Of a stretch of DNA of 49,366 nucleotides, positions 33,785 through 42,700 are shown in pieces. The position numbers were made by a program, and so were the translations under genes. Origin of the DNA: a virus; the IMG/VR virus record IMGVR_UViG_3300023087_000023, positions 1 through 49,366 of that record; one strand, given 5' to 3'. Position 1 is the stretch's first letter. The number at the start of each line of letters is the position of its first letter. The notes below the pieces were generated by a model. That model searched no databases and was not told where the DNA came from. It was given only the letters and a program-made list of their open reading frames with translations.

Positions 33785-34381
33785 ATGGATAGTGATTTTA
33801 AAGAACATATTATGTGGATGGAAGTTCCTGTACACTTCTGGGAATTTTCTATGCACGATAGCCAAGAGTATACTGTAAATGAATTACACAAAGAAATAGA
33901 AAAAATCATTAAAAAAGTAGGCGATGGTCAAAAAAATGCTACAAATGTCAAGGCCATGATGACAAAATGGAATATGTTAGAATATAAACCATTTGAACTG
34001 ATTGCAAAAAAAGCTGCAAAAATTTGCGAAGATTGGCATGCAGAAAAAACAGATTTAGATCTTGTAACTTTTATGACTACATGTTGGGGATCTATATATA
34101 CTAGAGGAAACTACAGCGAAAGGCATGCTCATGTACCTGCTTTATATAGTTGGGTATACTACGTTAAAGTCGATGATAATTCTGCTCCTATATACTTTCC
34201 TAATAATCCAGGATTTTACTATAAACCTACAAGCGGTACGGGAATTATTTTTCCCGGATGGTTAGATCATGAAGTTCCGCCGCACGAAAGTGACGATGAA
34301 CGAATAATTGTTGTTGGTAATATAGAAGGAACAGGTAGTGTCAACTACCCTCAACGTTCCTTCTTAGATACAAAGAATTAA
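33785..34381 (+). CDS. 2OG-Fe(II) oxygenase family protein 2
   Basis: A 198-residue protein with a second version of the double-stranded beta-helix core: RHAHVPALYSWVYYVK (H114, H116), GTGIIFPGWLDHEVPPH (distal H162) and DERIIVVGNI (R173). The first iron motif is H-x-H rather than H-x-D, so the ligand set is less certain than in the preceding protein. AAGGAAA lies before the ATG. Its stop overlaps the stop of the convergent carbamoyltransferase gene by 4 bases with no hairpin. Overall similarity to the previous oxygenase is limited to the fold motifs, so this does not look like a recent duplication. Confidence 0.75.
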   Translation: MDSDFKEHIMWMEVPVHFWEFSMHDSQEYTVNELHKEIEKIIKKVGDGQKNATNVKAMMTKWNMLEYKPFELIAKKAAKICEDWHAEKTDLDLVTFMTTCWGSIYTRGNYSERHAHVPALYSWVYYVKVDDNSAPIYFPNNPGFYYKPTSGTGIIFPGWLDHEVPPHESDDERIIVVGNIEGTGSVNYPQRSFLDTKN

Positions 34382-36180
34382 TCATTTTTTATTGTAACTA
34401 ACTTTCCTAATTCAGGAAGATATAAGTATTCTATTTGACTATTTGCAAGAGTGCGCAAAGCATCATCTAAAGTTTCTACTAAAGGTTCACCGCCTAAATT
34501 AAAACTTGTATTAAAAATAATAGGACAGCCTGTTACTTTTTTAAATTCTTTAATTAATCTATAGTATAAAGGATTTTGTTCTTCGGTAACAGTTTGAATA
34601 CGACACGTACCATCTACATGAATAATTGACGGAATCTTTTCTTCTACTCCTGGCTTACAATTTACAGCATACATCATGTAAGGTGTTTCTTCCATGCCTC
34701 TTAAATCAAACCAATCGTGTACATCTTCTTTAAGAATACTTCCTGCAAATGGTCTAAAATATTCTCTACGCTTTACAGTATTAACATGATCTTTTCCGTT
34801 AGGATCTGTAGGATCATATAGGATACTCCTGTTACCTAACGCTCTTGGACCAGCTTCTGACTTTCCTTGGAATAAACTTACAATATTTTTGGACGTAATT
34901 AATTCGATGACATCTTCATCCGATGCATTGCTAATTTCTGCATTATATTGTTCAACCAAATTATATAATTTGTCGTAGGATGGTTCAAAACCAAGATATA
35001 TTTTATCTTTTGAGTAATCTACAGGTTCAAACTCATGCTCAAAGTTAGATATTAAGTCGTGCCATACTAATAATGCTGCACCAATAGCAGTTCCTGCATC
35101 GGAGCTAATTGGTTCTACATATAAATTAATATTTTGCTTATTAAGTTCTTCTAAGTACCAATAGTTTGCAACACAATTAAGACCATAACCTCCACACAGA
35201 ACAACATTTTTGTTTCCTGTTCTTTTTACTGCATCGAGTATTAAAGTAAGTGCTTGCTGTTGTGTTGCTTTTTGCACAGCATATGCAACGTCTCTTCTAT
35301 TTTGAAGCTTTGTTAAATCATCAGTATCGCGGTTTGATAAAAATTCGTTTAATCCTCTATCAATGTATGCACCATTCGGATAAGTAGAATAAATTAAATT
35401 TTTATTAGCATAACCTGTATGTTCATCTATAACATTTGGAACTTTAGGATTTTCTTTACCGTATGGCGCTAACCCCATTGTTTTGCCTGCTTCGATAAAA
35501 TGCCATCCGCAGTAGTGTGTAGCTGCTTCATAAATTTTTGTTATACCTGCATGTGTACCTAAAACTGCTTCACAATCTGAATCTTCTTCAAACCATATTG
35601 CTGTAGACATTTTATCTGTTTTGTATGTAGGAACTTCGTCATTACCACAAGCATGTTTGTACAACGTCTCAACTTTATTAGGGTACTCTACATTAAAAAT
35701 AGTTTCTGTTTCCCAAACTCTTCTAGATTCATCGTCTACTTTTACTTCGAAACCAGATCCTGCGCCGTCAATAACTACAGCAGTTGCAGTTTCAAATCCA
35801 CTACGATAAAAAGCACAGGCAGCGTGTAGTTTATGGTGGATACTTCCTAAGTCGATAATTTGTGGGTGTTGATATTCTCCTGGAGACTGCCAGCTAATTA
35901 ATCCTAGTTTTCTAGCCATAGAAAAATATATATCTTCCCCTGTATAATCTACTTTAGGAGAAAACTGTTCTAAAGTTGCAGTATGTGCAATTACAAGATA
36001 GTCTAATTTATCCGTATAATCTAAAATTTTTGCCATGCCGCCAAAAGGAGTTCCGTCATATTTTACTCTTGAAATCCGTTCTTCTTCTATAGAAAATACT
36101 ACTTCTCCATTTTTAAGCAAGCATAATGCACCGTTATGGCCGCGTACTAATGCTGCAATCCAAATATCTTTTTCTTTCAT
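34378..36180 (-). CDS. NodU/CmcH-family carbamoyltransferase
   Basis: These enzymes use carbamoyl phosphate and ATP to make carbamoyl-adenylate and then carbamoylate a hydroxyl of a sugar or other acceptor. The 600 residues match the whole family length. The N-terminal half has GHNGALCLLKNGEVVFSIEEER and the metal-binding HHKLHAACAFY with VIDGAGSG. The C-terminal YrdC-like half has LFQGKSEAGPRALGNRSIL and REYFRPFAGSIL, followed by TCRIQTV and IIFNTSFNLGGEPLV. It lies 3 bases after the GT9 gene and shares its promoter, so the two probably act on the same glycan. Family members in other phages have been linked to modified-base carbamoylation; that alternative cannot be excluded. Confidence 0.92.
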   Translation of the reverse strand: MKEKDIWIAALVRGHNGALCLLKNGEVVFSIEEERISRVKYDGTPFGGMAKILDYTDKLDYLVIAHTATLEQFSPKVDYTGEDIYFSMARKLGLISWQSPGEYQHPQIIDLGSIHHKLHAACAFYRSGFETATAVVIDGAGSGFEVKVDDESRRVWETETIFNVEYPNKVETLYKHACGNDEVPTYKTDKMSTAIWFEEDSDCEAVLGTHAGITKIYEAATHYCGWHFIEAGKTMGLAPYGKENPKVPNVIDEHTGYANKNLIYSTYPNGAYIDRGLNEFLSNRDTDDLTKLQNRRDVAYAVQKATQQQALTLILDAVKRTGNKNVVLCGGYGLNCVANYWYLEELNKQNINLYVEPISSDAGTAIGAALLVWHDLISNFEHEFEPVDYSKDKIYLGFEPSYDKLYNLVEQYNAEISNASDEDVIELITSKNIVSLFQGKSEAGPRALGNRSILYDPTDPNGKDHVNTVKRREYFRPFAGSILKEDVHDWFDLRGMEETPYMMYAVNCKPGVEEKIPSIIHVDGTCRIQTVTEEQNPLYYRLIKEFKKVTGCPIIFNTSFNLGGEPLVETLDDALRTLANSQIEYLYLPELGKLVTIKND

Positions 36181-36183
36181 AAA

Positions 36184-37107
36184 TTATTTTACCTTTGATT
36201 TAATATCGTCTAATATTTTTTTGAAAAAATCGTTCTCTTCTTCAGGAGTGAAATCCATACAAGTATCGTTATAACGATTAGCAATATCTCCGTCTAAACC
36301 ACCTTCTAGCAGCCTAATCGGAAAATATCTTATATCTACTGGCTGCTTTTGTAATACTTGAAAATATTCAGGATATGTAACATTTTCTGCAAATGTGCTG
36401 CCTAAGATTACTGTACCCGGTTTGCCACAAGCATACGCTATATGTTGTCCTACACTATCACAACCTACAAAATAATCACTTGCTTCTATAATAGCAGCCC
36501 ATTGCCGCAGACCTGTTTGAATTTTAAAAGTTTTATCTTCTACTTCTAAAAATTCTCCCATATAAATTACATTATATTGTTTTTGTAATTCATCTACTAA
36601 TTTTAAATATGTTGATAGACTTAACGATCTACTCATTTCGTCTATGATTTCTGTATGCTTTGGTTGAGCAGATCTTCCAAAAGGTTGTATTACAATAGTT
36701 TTTTCTTTGCCTTGTTGATTTTTTGCGTTTTGTAAGGCATCTAATGCATTTATTTCTTCTGCTTTGTTTAATACGATTTTTGGTATTTCAAGATCTGAAT
36801 GATCATCAGTTTCATTTATTTCTGCGTCAAATGCTTGTATTAGATTTTTTTGTTGATTATAGTAACCATGATTTCTATACGGTTCTGGAGTAACCATTTG
36901 ATTAGGCTTAATATAATTTTCAAAAGCATTTTTATCATTTGCTGTAAATACTAGATCTTGTAATTCCTTAATACCGACAAAGAATTCTAAACCTGATTCT
37001 GCAAAGATATAAAAATTATCTCCGTGTTTCTTTTTATATTTAATTAGTGCAGGAATACTGCATATTACACGGCCGGCGCCGCCTGTAATTGAAAAAACTT
37101 TTTTCAT
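36184..37107 (-). CDS. GT9 heptosyltransferase-like glycosyltransferase
   Basis: A 307-residue GT-B fold enzyme of the heptosyltransferase (GT9) type, which transfers L,D-heptose from ADP-heptose. It has the N-terminal Gly-rich loop SITGGAGRVICSIPAL (about residues 6-21), a central IVIQPFGRSAQPK and a C-terminal donor site DSVGQHIAYACGKPGTVILGST followed by CxD near the end. This is the counterpart of the D-S-G-x-x-H-x-A-A-x-x-x-x-P-x-x-x-L-F-G-x-T motif. The ADP-heptose donor is the product of the cassette 13 kb away, which makes a matched pair. It has a private consensus sigma70 promoter. The acceptor is unknown. Confidence 0.82.
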   Translation of the reverse strand: MKKVFSITGGAGRVICSIPALIKYKKKHGDNFYIFAESGLEFFVGIKELQDLVFTANDKNAFENYIKPNQMVTPEPYRNHGYYNQQKNLIQAFDAEINETDDHSDLEIPKIVLNKAEEINALDALQNAKNQQGKEKTIVIQPFGRSAQPKHTEIIDEMSRSLSLSTYLKLVDELQKQYNVIYMGEFLEVEDKTFKIQTGLRQWAAIIEASDYFVGCDSVGQHIAYACGKPGTVILGSTFAENVTYPEYFQVLQKQPVDIRYFPIRLLEGGLDGDIANRYNDTCMDFTPEEENDFFKKILDDIKSKVK

Positions 37108-37111
37108 GAAA

Positions 37112-37165
37112 ACACCTAGTTCAGTTTATACATATAATAATTATACAATAAACCAGACTAGGTGT
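37112..37165 (-). promoter_or_regulatory. Inverted repeat bracketing the GT9 promoter
   Basis: ACACCTAGT at 37112-37120 and ACTAGGTGT at 37157-37165 are perfect 9-base inverted arms, 36 bases apart. One arm overlaps the -35 and the other lies just before the ATG, so the promoter is enclosed. It may be an operator or, for read-through RNA, a long-loop stem. Confidence 0.5.
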
Positions 37166-37168
37166 CAA
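37140..37168 (-). promoter_or_regulatory. Consensus sigma70 promoter of the GT9-carbamoyltransferase operon
   Basis: TTGACA (37168-37163), spacer of 17, TATAAT (37145-37140) on the minus strand, 12 of 12 consensus bases. The leader before the ATG is about 25 nt. Confidence 0.88.
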
Positions 37169-37181
37169 GAAGTGATTTAAT

Positions 37182-37889
37182 TTAGCCTGCTAATCTAGCA
37201 GTAAGAAAATCTACAAACGCTTGTTGATCTGCTTGTACAGTTCTCCAATGAGCTAGATAATCTTCTTTATCTTCATCAGCTAAAACAATATACTCTATTG
37301 TATGCTCTTCCGGTGTGCCATCTAAGAATGTAATTGGCTCTGGAAAACGCACAATATCAGGATCGGGATCTGTATCGTTTTCAATACCAGAAATCATTCT
37401 ACCTGTATCTGCAAGAATTTCAGTATAAAGATCTAATGTTTCTTGCGTATACGGAGGAATTTCCTCTTGCTCCCGAATTGGAACATATATAGGTTTTCTA
37501 GATTGCTTTGCTAATATTTTTTGCTCTGCAAGATCAAGATTAGGTACATCCTTTACTTCTGGATCAGCAGGAACAACTCCTGCTTCCTGTTCTTCTAGTA
37601 AACGCTGTCTTTCTGCTGCAATTTCTGCTGCTTGTTGCTCTAATACCGCATTTTCTATTTCACGTGCTTCGTGTATAATAGGTGCTATATTATCATTATA
37701 GTCATCAGATCCTGGCTTAATTATTCTTTCTTCGAACCAATAATCACCTGTCTCTGGCATAGTTATTTCTTCGTCTACTTGTAACCATGCAAGGCCTGTT
37801 GAATTTACAAAGTCAGCATTTCCTTCGCTCATAGTATGTTCGACTACCTTTAATCCGTATTTGTTTGTTATTGTAGTAAAATACCTCAT
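37182..37889 (-). CDS. Unknown protein downstream of the adhesin, possible fibre accessory factor
   Basis: A 235-residue acidic protein with no recognised family. The N-terminal 70 residues are a small beta-rich domain (MRYFTTITNKYGLKVVEHTM). Residues 80-125 form a charged helix with many Glu and Gln (EQQAAEIAAERQRLLEEQE), likely coiled coil. The C-terminal third is again mixed and ends DFLTARLAG. AAGGAGG gives a strong start. It lies 10 bases after the candidate adhesin gene; a small protein in this place in T4-like phages is often a tail-fibre chaperone, but there is no sequence proof here. Confidence 0.68.
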   Translation of the reverse strand: MRYFTTITNKYGLKVVEHTMSEGNADFVNSTGLAWLQVDEEITMPETGDYWFEERIIKPGSDDYNDNIAPIIHEAREIENAVLEQQAAEIAAERQRLLEEQEAGVVPADPEVKDVPNLDLAEQKILAKQSRKPIYVPIREQEEIPPYTQETLDLYTEILADTGRMISGIENDTDPDPDIVRFPEPITFLDGTPEEHTIEYIVLADEDKEDYLAHWRTVQADQQAFVDFLTARLAG

Positions 37890-37899
37890 TTATGCCTCC

Positions 37900-39396
37900 T
37901 TAATAAACAACCACAACTGCGCCGTTGCCGCCGCCTGGATATAAGCGGTTGCCGCCGCCTCCTGGGCCTGCTGCTTCTTTGCTAGTTGCACCGTAACCAA
38001 ATTTAAAATCACCTATGTTTGCACCATCAGTGTCTGCTAGTGTCGATAACGGAATAACATTGTTTGACGATGCTCTGTGTGACGATGCATCTTTAGAGTA
38101 TCCTAGTGTTAAGCCGCCGCCGGCGCCGCCAGTAGATTGCAAGTTTTGCCATTGTGCACAAGGCCAGTTACTGTTACCTGCGCCAAAGTAGAATGTCCAG
38201 TGATCTTGTCCAAATCCAGTATAGCATACAGTTGATGTGCCGACTGTAATACTGCTGCTACCGCCGCTTCCTGAACCTATGCTCATAACTTGAACATCAC
38301 TTACGCCTTCATAACCATTTCTAGATGAAGATCCCGACTCTGCTCCTATACCCACTGGGCATGCATTTACTGCAAAGTCGTCGTCACCATAAGGAAAACT
38401 TGATGCTCCGCCTGTGTTAGGTTGTATAACTGTGCCGCCTGATGATCCGCCTTGAGAAGCACCAGAAGAGCAAAGGTAAACGCCATTACACATACGTTGA
38501 CATGTGCAGCTTTGCCAGTTTAGTCTATCGTAAAAGTTTTGGCCGAATACGTAATGATAACCTATATAACACAAACAAGTATAATCAGAGTTGCCGCCCC
38601 AGTAGAAACAACAACCACAGTTTCCATTATTTAATGTTTGTGCAGGTTCCAAATATGCAACAGTACATACACAACTGCGTCTTGTTCCACCGAACCAATA
38701 ATCATAACCGTTAAAATAATTGTTAGCACAAGTACAGCCTGCTAACCCAGCAGACGAACCACCGCCGCCTGAATCAATTGATAATTGGCCATCCAAATTA
38801 GCTTCTTCTCTAAAGAATGGAATAAACACACCATCACCGCCGGTTCTATTTATATCACCGCCTGTAGCTGTGCCTCCTGAGTTAAAGTATCCGTTAATAC
38901 AGTTTACATAACCACAAGTAGGAAGGTCAAAACCTAAACTTACTTTGTTATCATTTGAAGCGTCTCTAGCTGTAGAATTGCTTGTACAGTTCCAAGATAT
39001 TGATTGCTCAGTAGCATTATTAGCCGTAACTGTTGTTGCACCTAGCACAATACTGCTTGCTGTTAAGCCGCCTGTAGAACCAACGTTGATAGTCATCGTT
39101 GATCCTGGTGATACACCGTCAATTGTTTTTTCAGCATAGCCTCCGCCGGCACCTGTTAAGTGTCCAACAAAGTTCATACAATAGGATGTTCCCGGAGTTG
39201 CTACTCCAGAGCAGCAAGACGTGCTGTCAAAGCAAAAATCTGTTGTTCTATAGCAACTACCTGCGCCTATAACAAATACTTTTACTTTGTTGATGCCTGC
39301 TGGAACTTCCCATGATGTAGTGCCTGGAGTTGTATAAACAGCAGCCTTGGTGTATCCAAAGTCTGTAACTGATCCTCCTGATATAAATCTACCCAT
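37900..39396 (-). CDS. Cys- and Gly-rich candidate tail-fibre adhesin
   Basis: A 498-residue protein of unusual composition. The first 50 residues (GYTKAAVYTTPGTTSWEVPAG, VKVFVIGAG) are the start of a Gly-rich phage tail-tip family. The body has Gly runs (GAGGGYAEK, DSGGGGSSAG, GSGSGGSSS, GGAGGGL) and the C-terminus GPGGGGNRLYPGGGNGAVVVVY, like the receptor-binding proteins of T4-like phages that fold as polyglycine sandwiches. It also has 24 Cys, many in CxC or CGCC clusters between residues 225 and 315. Receptor binding is inferred from composition and position after giant fibre genes. AAGGA is before the ATG. It belongs to the same operon as the 106-residue gene. Confidence 0.78.
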   Translation of the reverse strand: MGRFISGGSVTDFGYTKAAVYTTPGTTSWEVPAGINKVKVFVIGAGSCYRTTDFCFDSTSCCSGVATPGTSYCMNFVGHLTGAGGGYAEKTIDGVSPGSTMTINVGSTGGLTASSIVLGATTVTANNATEQSISWNCTSNSTARDASNDNKVSLGFDLPTCGYVNCINGYFNSGGTATGGDINRTGGDGVFIPFFREEANLDGQLSIDSGGGGSSAGLAGCTCANNYFNGYDYWFGGTRRSCVCTVAYLEPAQTLNNGNCGCCFYWGGNSDYTCLCYIGYHYVFGQNFYDRLNWQSCTCQRMCNGVYLCSSGASQGGSSGGTVIQPNTGGASSFPYGDDDFAVNACPVGIGAESGSSSRNGYEGVSDVQVMSIGSGSGGSSSITVGTSTVCYTGFGQDHWTFYFGAGNSNWPCAQWQNLQSTGGAGGGLTLGYSKDASSHRASSNNVIPLSTLADTDGANIGDFKFGYGATSKEAAGPGGGGNRLYPGGGNGAVVVVY

Positions 39397-39406
39397 AATT
39401 AATTCC

Positions 39407-39727
39407 TTACGCTGTGCTTGTTTCTATTCCGTATACAACTGCATTAACGTCTGTTGCACTTGATCTAACGATAACTCGTTGGTTTGAACCAACAACTATG
39501 CCTGTTCTTTCAAGAACTCCTTTTGGATTAATGCCTACATCGTATTCGATATATTCGGCAACCGTTGGAGAATCTGCATCTCCAATTGCAATTCTTGCAG
39601 TAATTGTGCTGCCGCTCCTGTTAACAATGTTAACTGTTGCAACTGCAAATGTATTAGCTGGCGCTGTATACACAACCGTGTCAGTTGCTGCAGATAAATT
39701 GTTTGCTCCTAATTTTCCTGATGCCAT
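39407..39727 (-). CDS. Small virion protein between fibre genes
   Basis: A 106-residue beta-rich protein with the pattern MASGKLGANNLSAATDTVVYTAPANTF, VNIVNRSGSTITARIAIG and ERTGIVVGSNQRVIVRSS, typical of small structural proteins next to the fibre genes of marine T4-like phages. No enzymatic motif. GGAGA before the ATG. It is 15 bases after the giant fibre gene and 10 before the adhesin, so likely a fibre adapter or decoration protein. Confidence 0.72.
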   Translation of the reverse strand: MASGKLGANNLSAATDTVVYTAPANTFAVATVNIVNRSGSTITARIAIGDADSPTVAEYIEYDVGINPKGVLERTGIVVGSNQRVIVRSSATDVNAVVYGIETSTA

Positions 39728-39742
39728 TTTATTTTATCTCCA

Positions 39743-42700
39743 TTATCTTTGTAAAAAGTAATTCAAAGCTAAAGCAGCTCCATCAATACTTCCTGTAAAA
39801 TTGACAGGACTGTTAATATTTATAACATTCCCTTCGGTATTAGTAATAGTATTCAACGTAACTTCTATTTCACCAGCTGTAATACTATTTACATTCAATG
39901 TGGCGCCGCCGCCACCTATCTGACTCTGAATGTAAGTTCTAATTGCTTTTTGTGTTGGTACAATGTTGTCTGAATTAGCAGCAAATGTACCATCTGTACT
40001 AAATTCATTTACAGCAGTATTAGAACTACCAAGTGTAACTGAACCTAGTTGCAATTCTTGTAGACCCGCTAAGTTAAACGCATCAGCATTCAAACTTGAC
40101 TTACCAGTTGACTGTTCAACGCTAAACAATTCGCCTACTCTAAAGTTGCCGTCTTGGTCAGTTGAAGTATAGAATACTCTACCTCCACCAAAATCATTTG
40201 TTTCTTTAGTTGGATCCGGAGATACTAAAGGATCTCCAGGATAATTTGTGTTAGCAAAGTTTCCTGTTCCTATATCTAAGAAATCGTGTCCTGTCAAACG
40301 CACTTGTGAGTATCTTAATCTAACTTCTAACGCATCGTTATGCTCAGGAGCAACATTGATTTCTACAGTAGGACTTAGCTGTAGTTCTGCTGTATACGGT
40401 CCGCTGCCTAACAGTGATAATACATTTACTAGTTTGTAAACTTGACTGTTACCTGCAAATGTTACATTTGAACCTTCAATCGGAACTTCATTTAGGCCTG
40501 CTACAGCGACAAAGTTACCAGCTTGATAAATGTCTGCGTATCCATCTCCTGTAATTAATGCTGTTGCACTTTCCCAATCTGCACCTCTATTTGTAAATGT
40601 TGGTTGAGCTAGTACCCCATCTCCTACACGCACAGTAAATGTAGAAGCTACTGTATCGTTAGGATCAGTAATTGTTAGTGTCGGAACACTAGTGTATCCT
40701 GAACCAGGCTCTAGTATCTTGTATCCTGATATTTGTCCGTCTGTTGTAACTGTACATCTTACAAATGCCTGACCTACGTTTTTCTGATATTGTGCTACAG
40801 CAGCAGTAGTATTACCACCTACTGTTACCCAAGTACCTTCAGAGCCTGGTGAACCAAATGCAGTAGCATTGTGATTGTTTGTAGTGGTTAATGTGCTTGA
40901 TGTCCAGTTATACCCATCTGTTGATATTGCTGATTCATTAGCACCATTTACAACATGCCACACGCCTTGACCATAACCAATATTTGTCCATGTACTGCTT
41001 AATGGTAGTGTTGATGTATACCATGTTGCACCATCAAAGCTGTGACTTACTGTATCTGTACCTGTAGCTACAGCAACATATTTGCTGTTACCAAATGCAA
41101 CAGATGTGTATGTAAGTGCTGTTGCACTTGTACTACCTATCCAGCCTGTACCGTTGTTTGTACTCACTGCTGTATCTGCACCTTCTGACATAACAACGTA
41201 TCTACCTGCGCCATATACTAGTGCAGAGTAACTGTTACCAATTACAGGTAGTGTTGTAGCTGCAACCCACGCTGTGCCGGTATTTGATACAGCAACATTA
41301 CCTGCTGTACTAATTGCCATAAAGTATTCATCATCTTTGTTATAAGTAATGTCTACCCAATCTGCACTTGCTGGTAATGTCATTAGTGTCCATGTTGCGC
41401 CATCGTCTGCACTATATGCACCTTGTGTTCCTGTTGCCGCTGGCAATGTTACAAAATAACCTGTGCCGCCAACTTCACCGTAAGTTATCTTACCTTGTGC
41501 TGCTGGAGTTGCGCCGCCTGCATTAAAGATTTGACCTCCTGGTGTCCAGGTGCTTCTGTCTACTGTTACGACTGTATCTGTATTTGTGTTACTTACCGCA
41601 ACCCATTTATCATTACCAAAAGCAACATCTGCGTATACATTAGATGTATTGTAAGTGCCCGAAGCTGGATATGATGCTCCGTTATATGATGGAGCAGCAG
41701 GCGCTGCTAACTCAATTCTAGGTTCAACACTATAAGTTGAAGTTTGATCTAGTGTAGCTTCAATTGGAGTACCAGCTATGATATGATCCCATCCTGGATT
41801 ACCGTCTGACTCTCTATAAACTTGTGCTACTTTTGTACCCGAACTATATGAATTTATGTATCCGTATTGTCCTGCACCTTTACCTGCAATAATCATTATA
41901 CGCATACCTGTATACGCCGCCGATGGAGCAGTATCTTGTCCTGCAAGAGTAATACTTGTAGTATCACCTGTTTGTGGACTGTTTGATGCAAAACGATAAT
42001 CTGCACCAGTAGTTAACAATCTAACTTCAAATACACCATCATCTCTAATTTCATCAAGTGTTGCATCTTCATCGTAACCAATACCACTAAATGATAAAGT
42101 GTTGTTTGTAGTTGTGTAGTTGTTACCAGCATTTGAGTATTCTAATGCAAGTAATTCACTTGTATCTGTATATACATCGGCAACTTGAGCCTCAAATGCT
42201 CTGTTATTTACAGTACCAGTGATTGGTACTTCAGTTGAATCAACACCTTCTGCTACACTACCATAATCGCCATAAGAGTTGTTACCATTTGTTGCACGTA
42301 TCTTACCACCTGATTCTGATAAGTATCCAATGTGATTATAATATGTAAACACAGAAACTAATTCTGAACGTCCTAAGTTTGAAACCCAATATCCAATACC
42401 ATCACTTAATACCTGTGTAAAGTCATTTGCTACCATTGAGTCATTGCCGCCATTGTGCAATGATCCATCAACTTTCATACCTACACACGCTGTACCAAAT
42501 GTTGATACGTTTTGTACATAAGGTGATTTGGTGTTAATCCAAACTCTTTGATCTGCTGGTCCCCAACCTGGATCTAATGATACATATGCACCTGCACTTG
42601 GACGTTTAGTACCGTATGAGTTTGCAGAACCTAGTGTACCTGTAAGGCCGTCTAGTGTCATGTTACGTAAGCCAGTACCATTTCTCATATAGAACATGTT

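Noticed and set aside
38442-38714. Cys-rich plus-strand open frame opposite the adhesin gene
   Set aside because: It is the antisense of the Cys/Gly-rich region and has no ribosome site or family match; the minus-strand gene explains the sequence.
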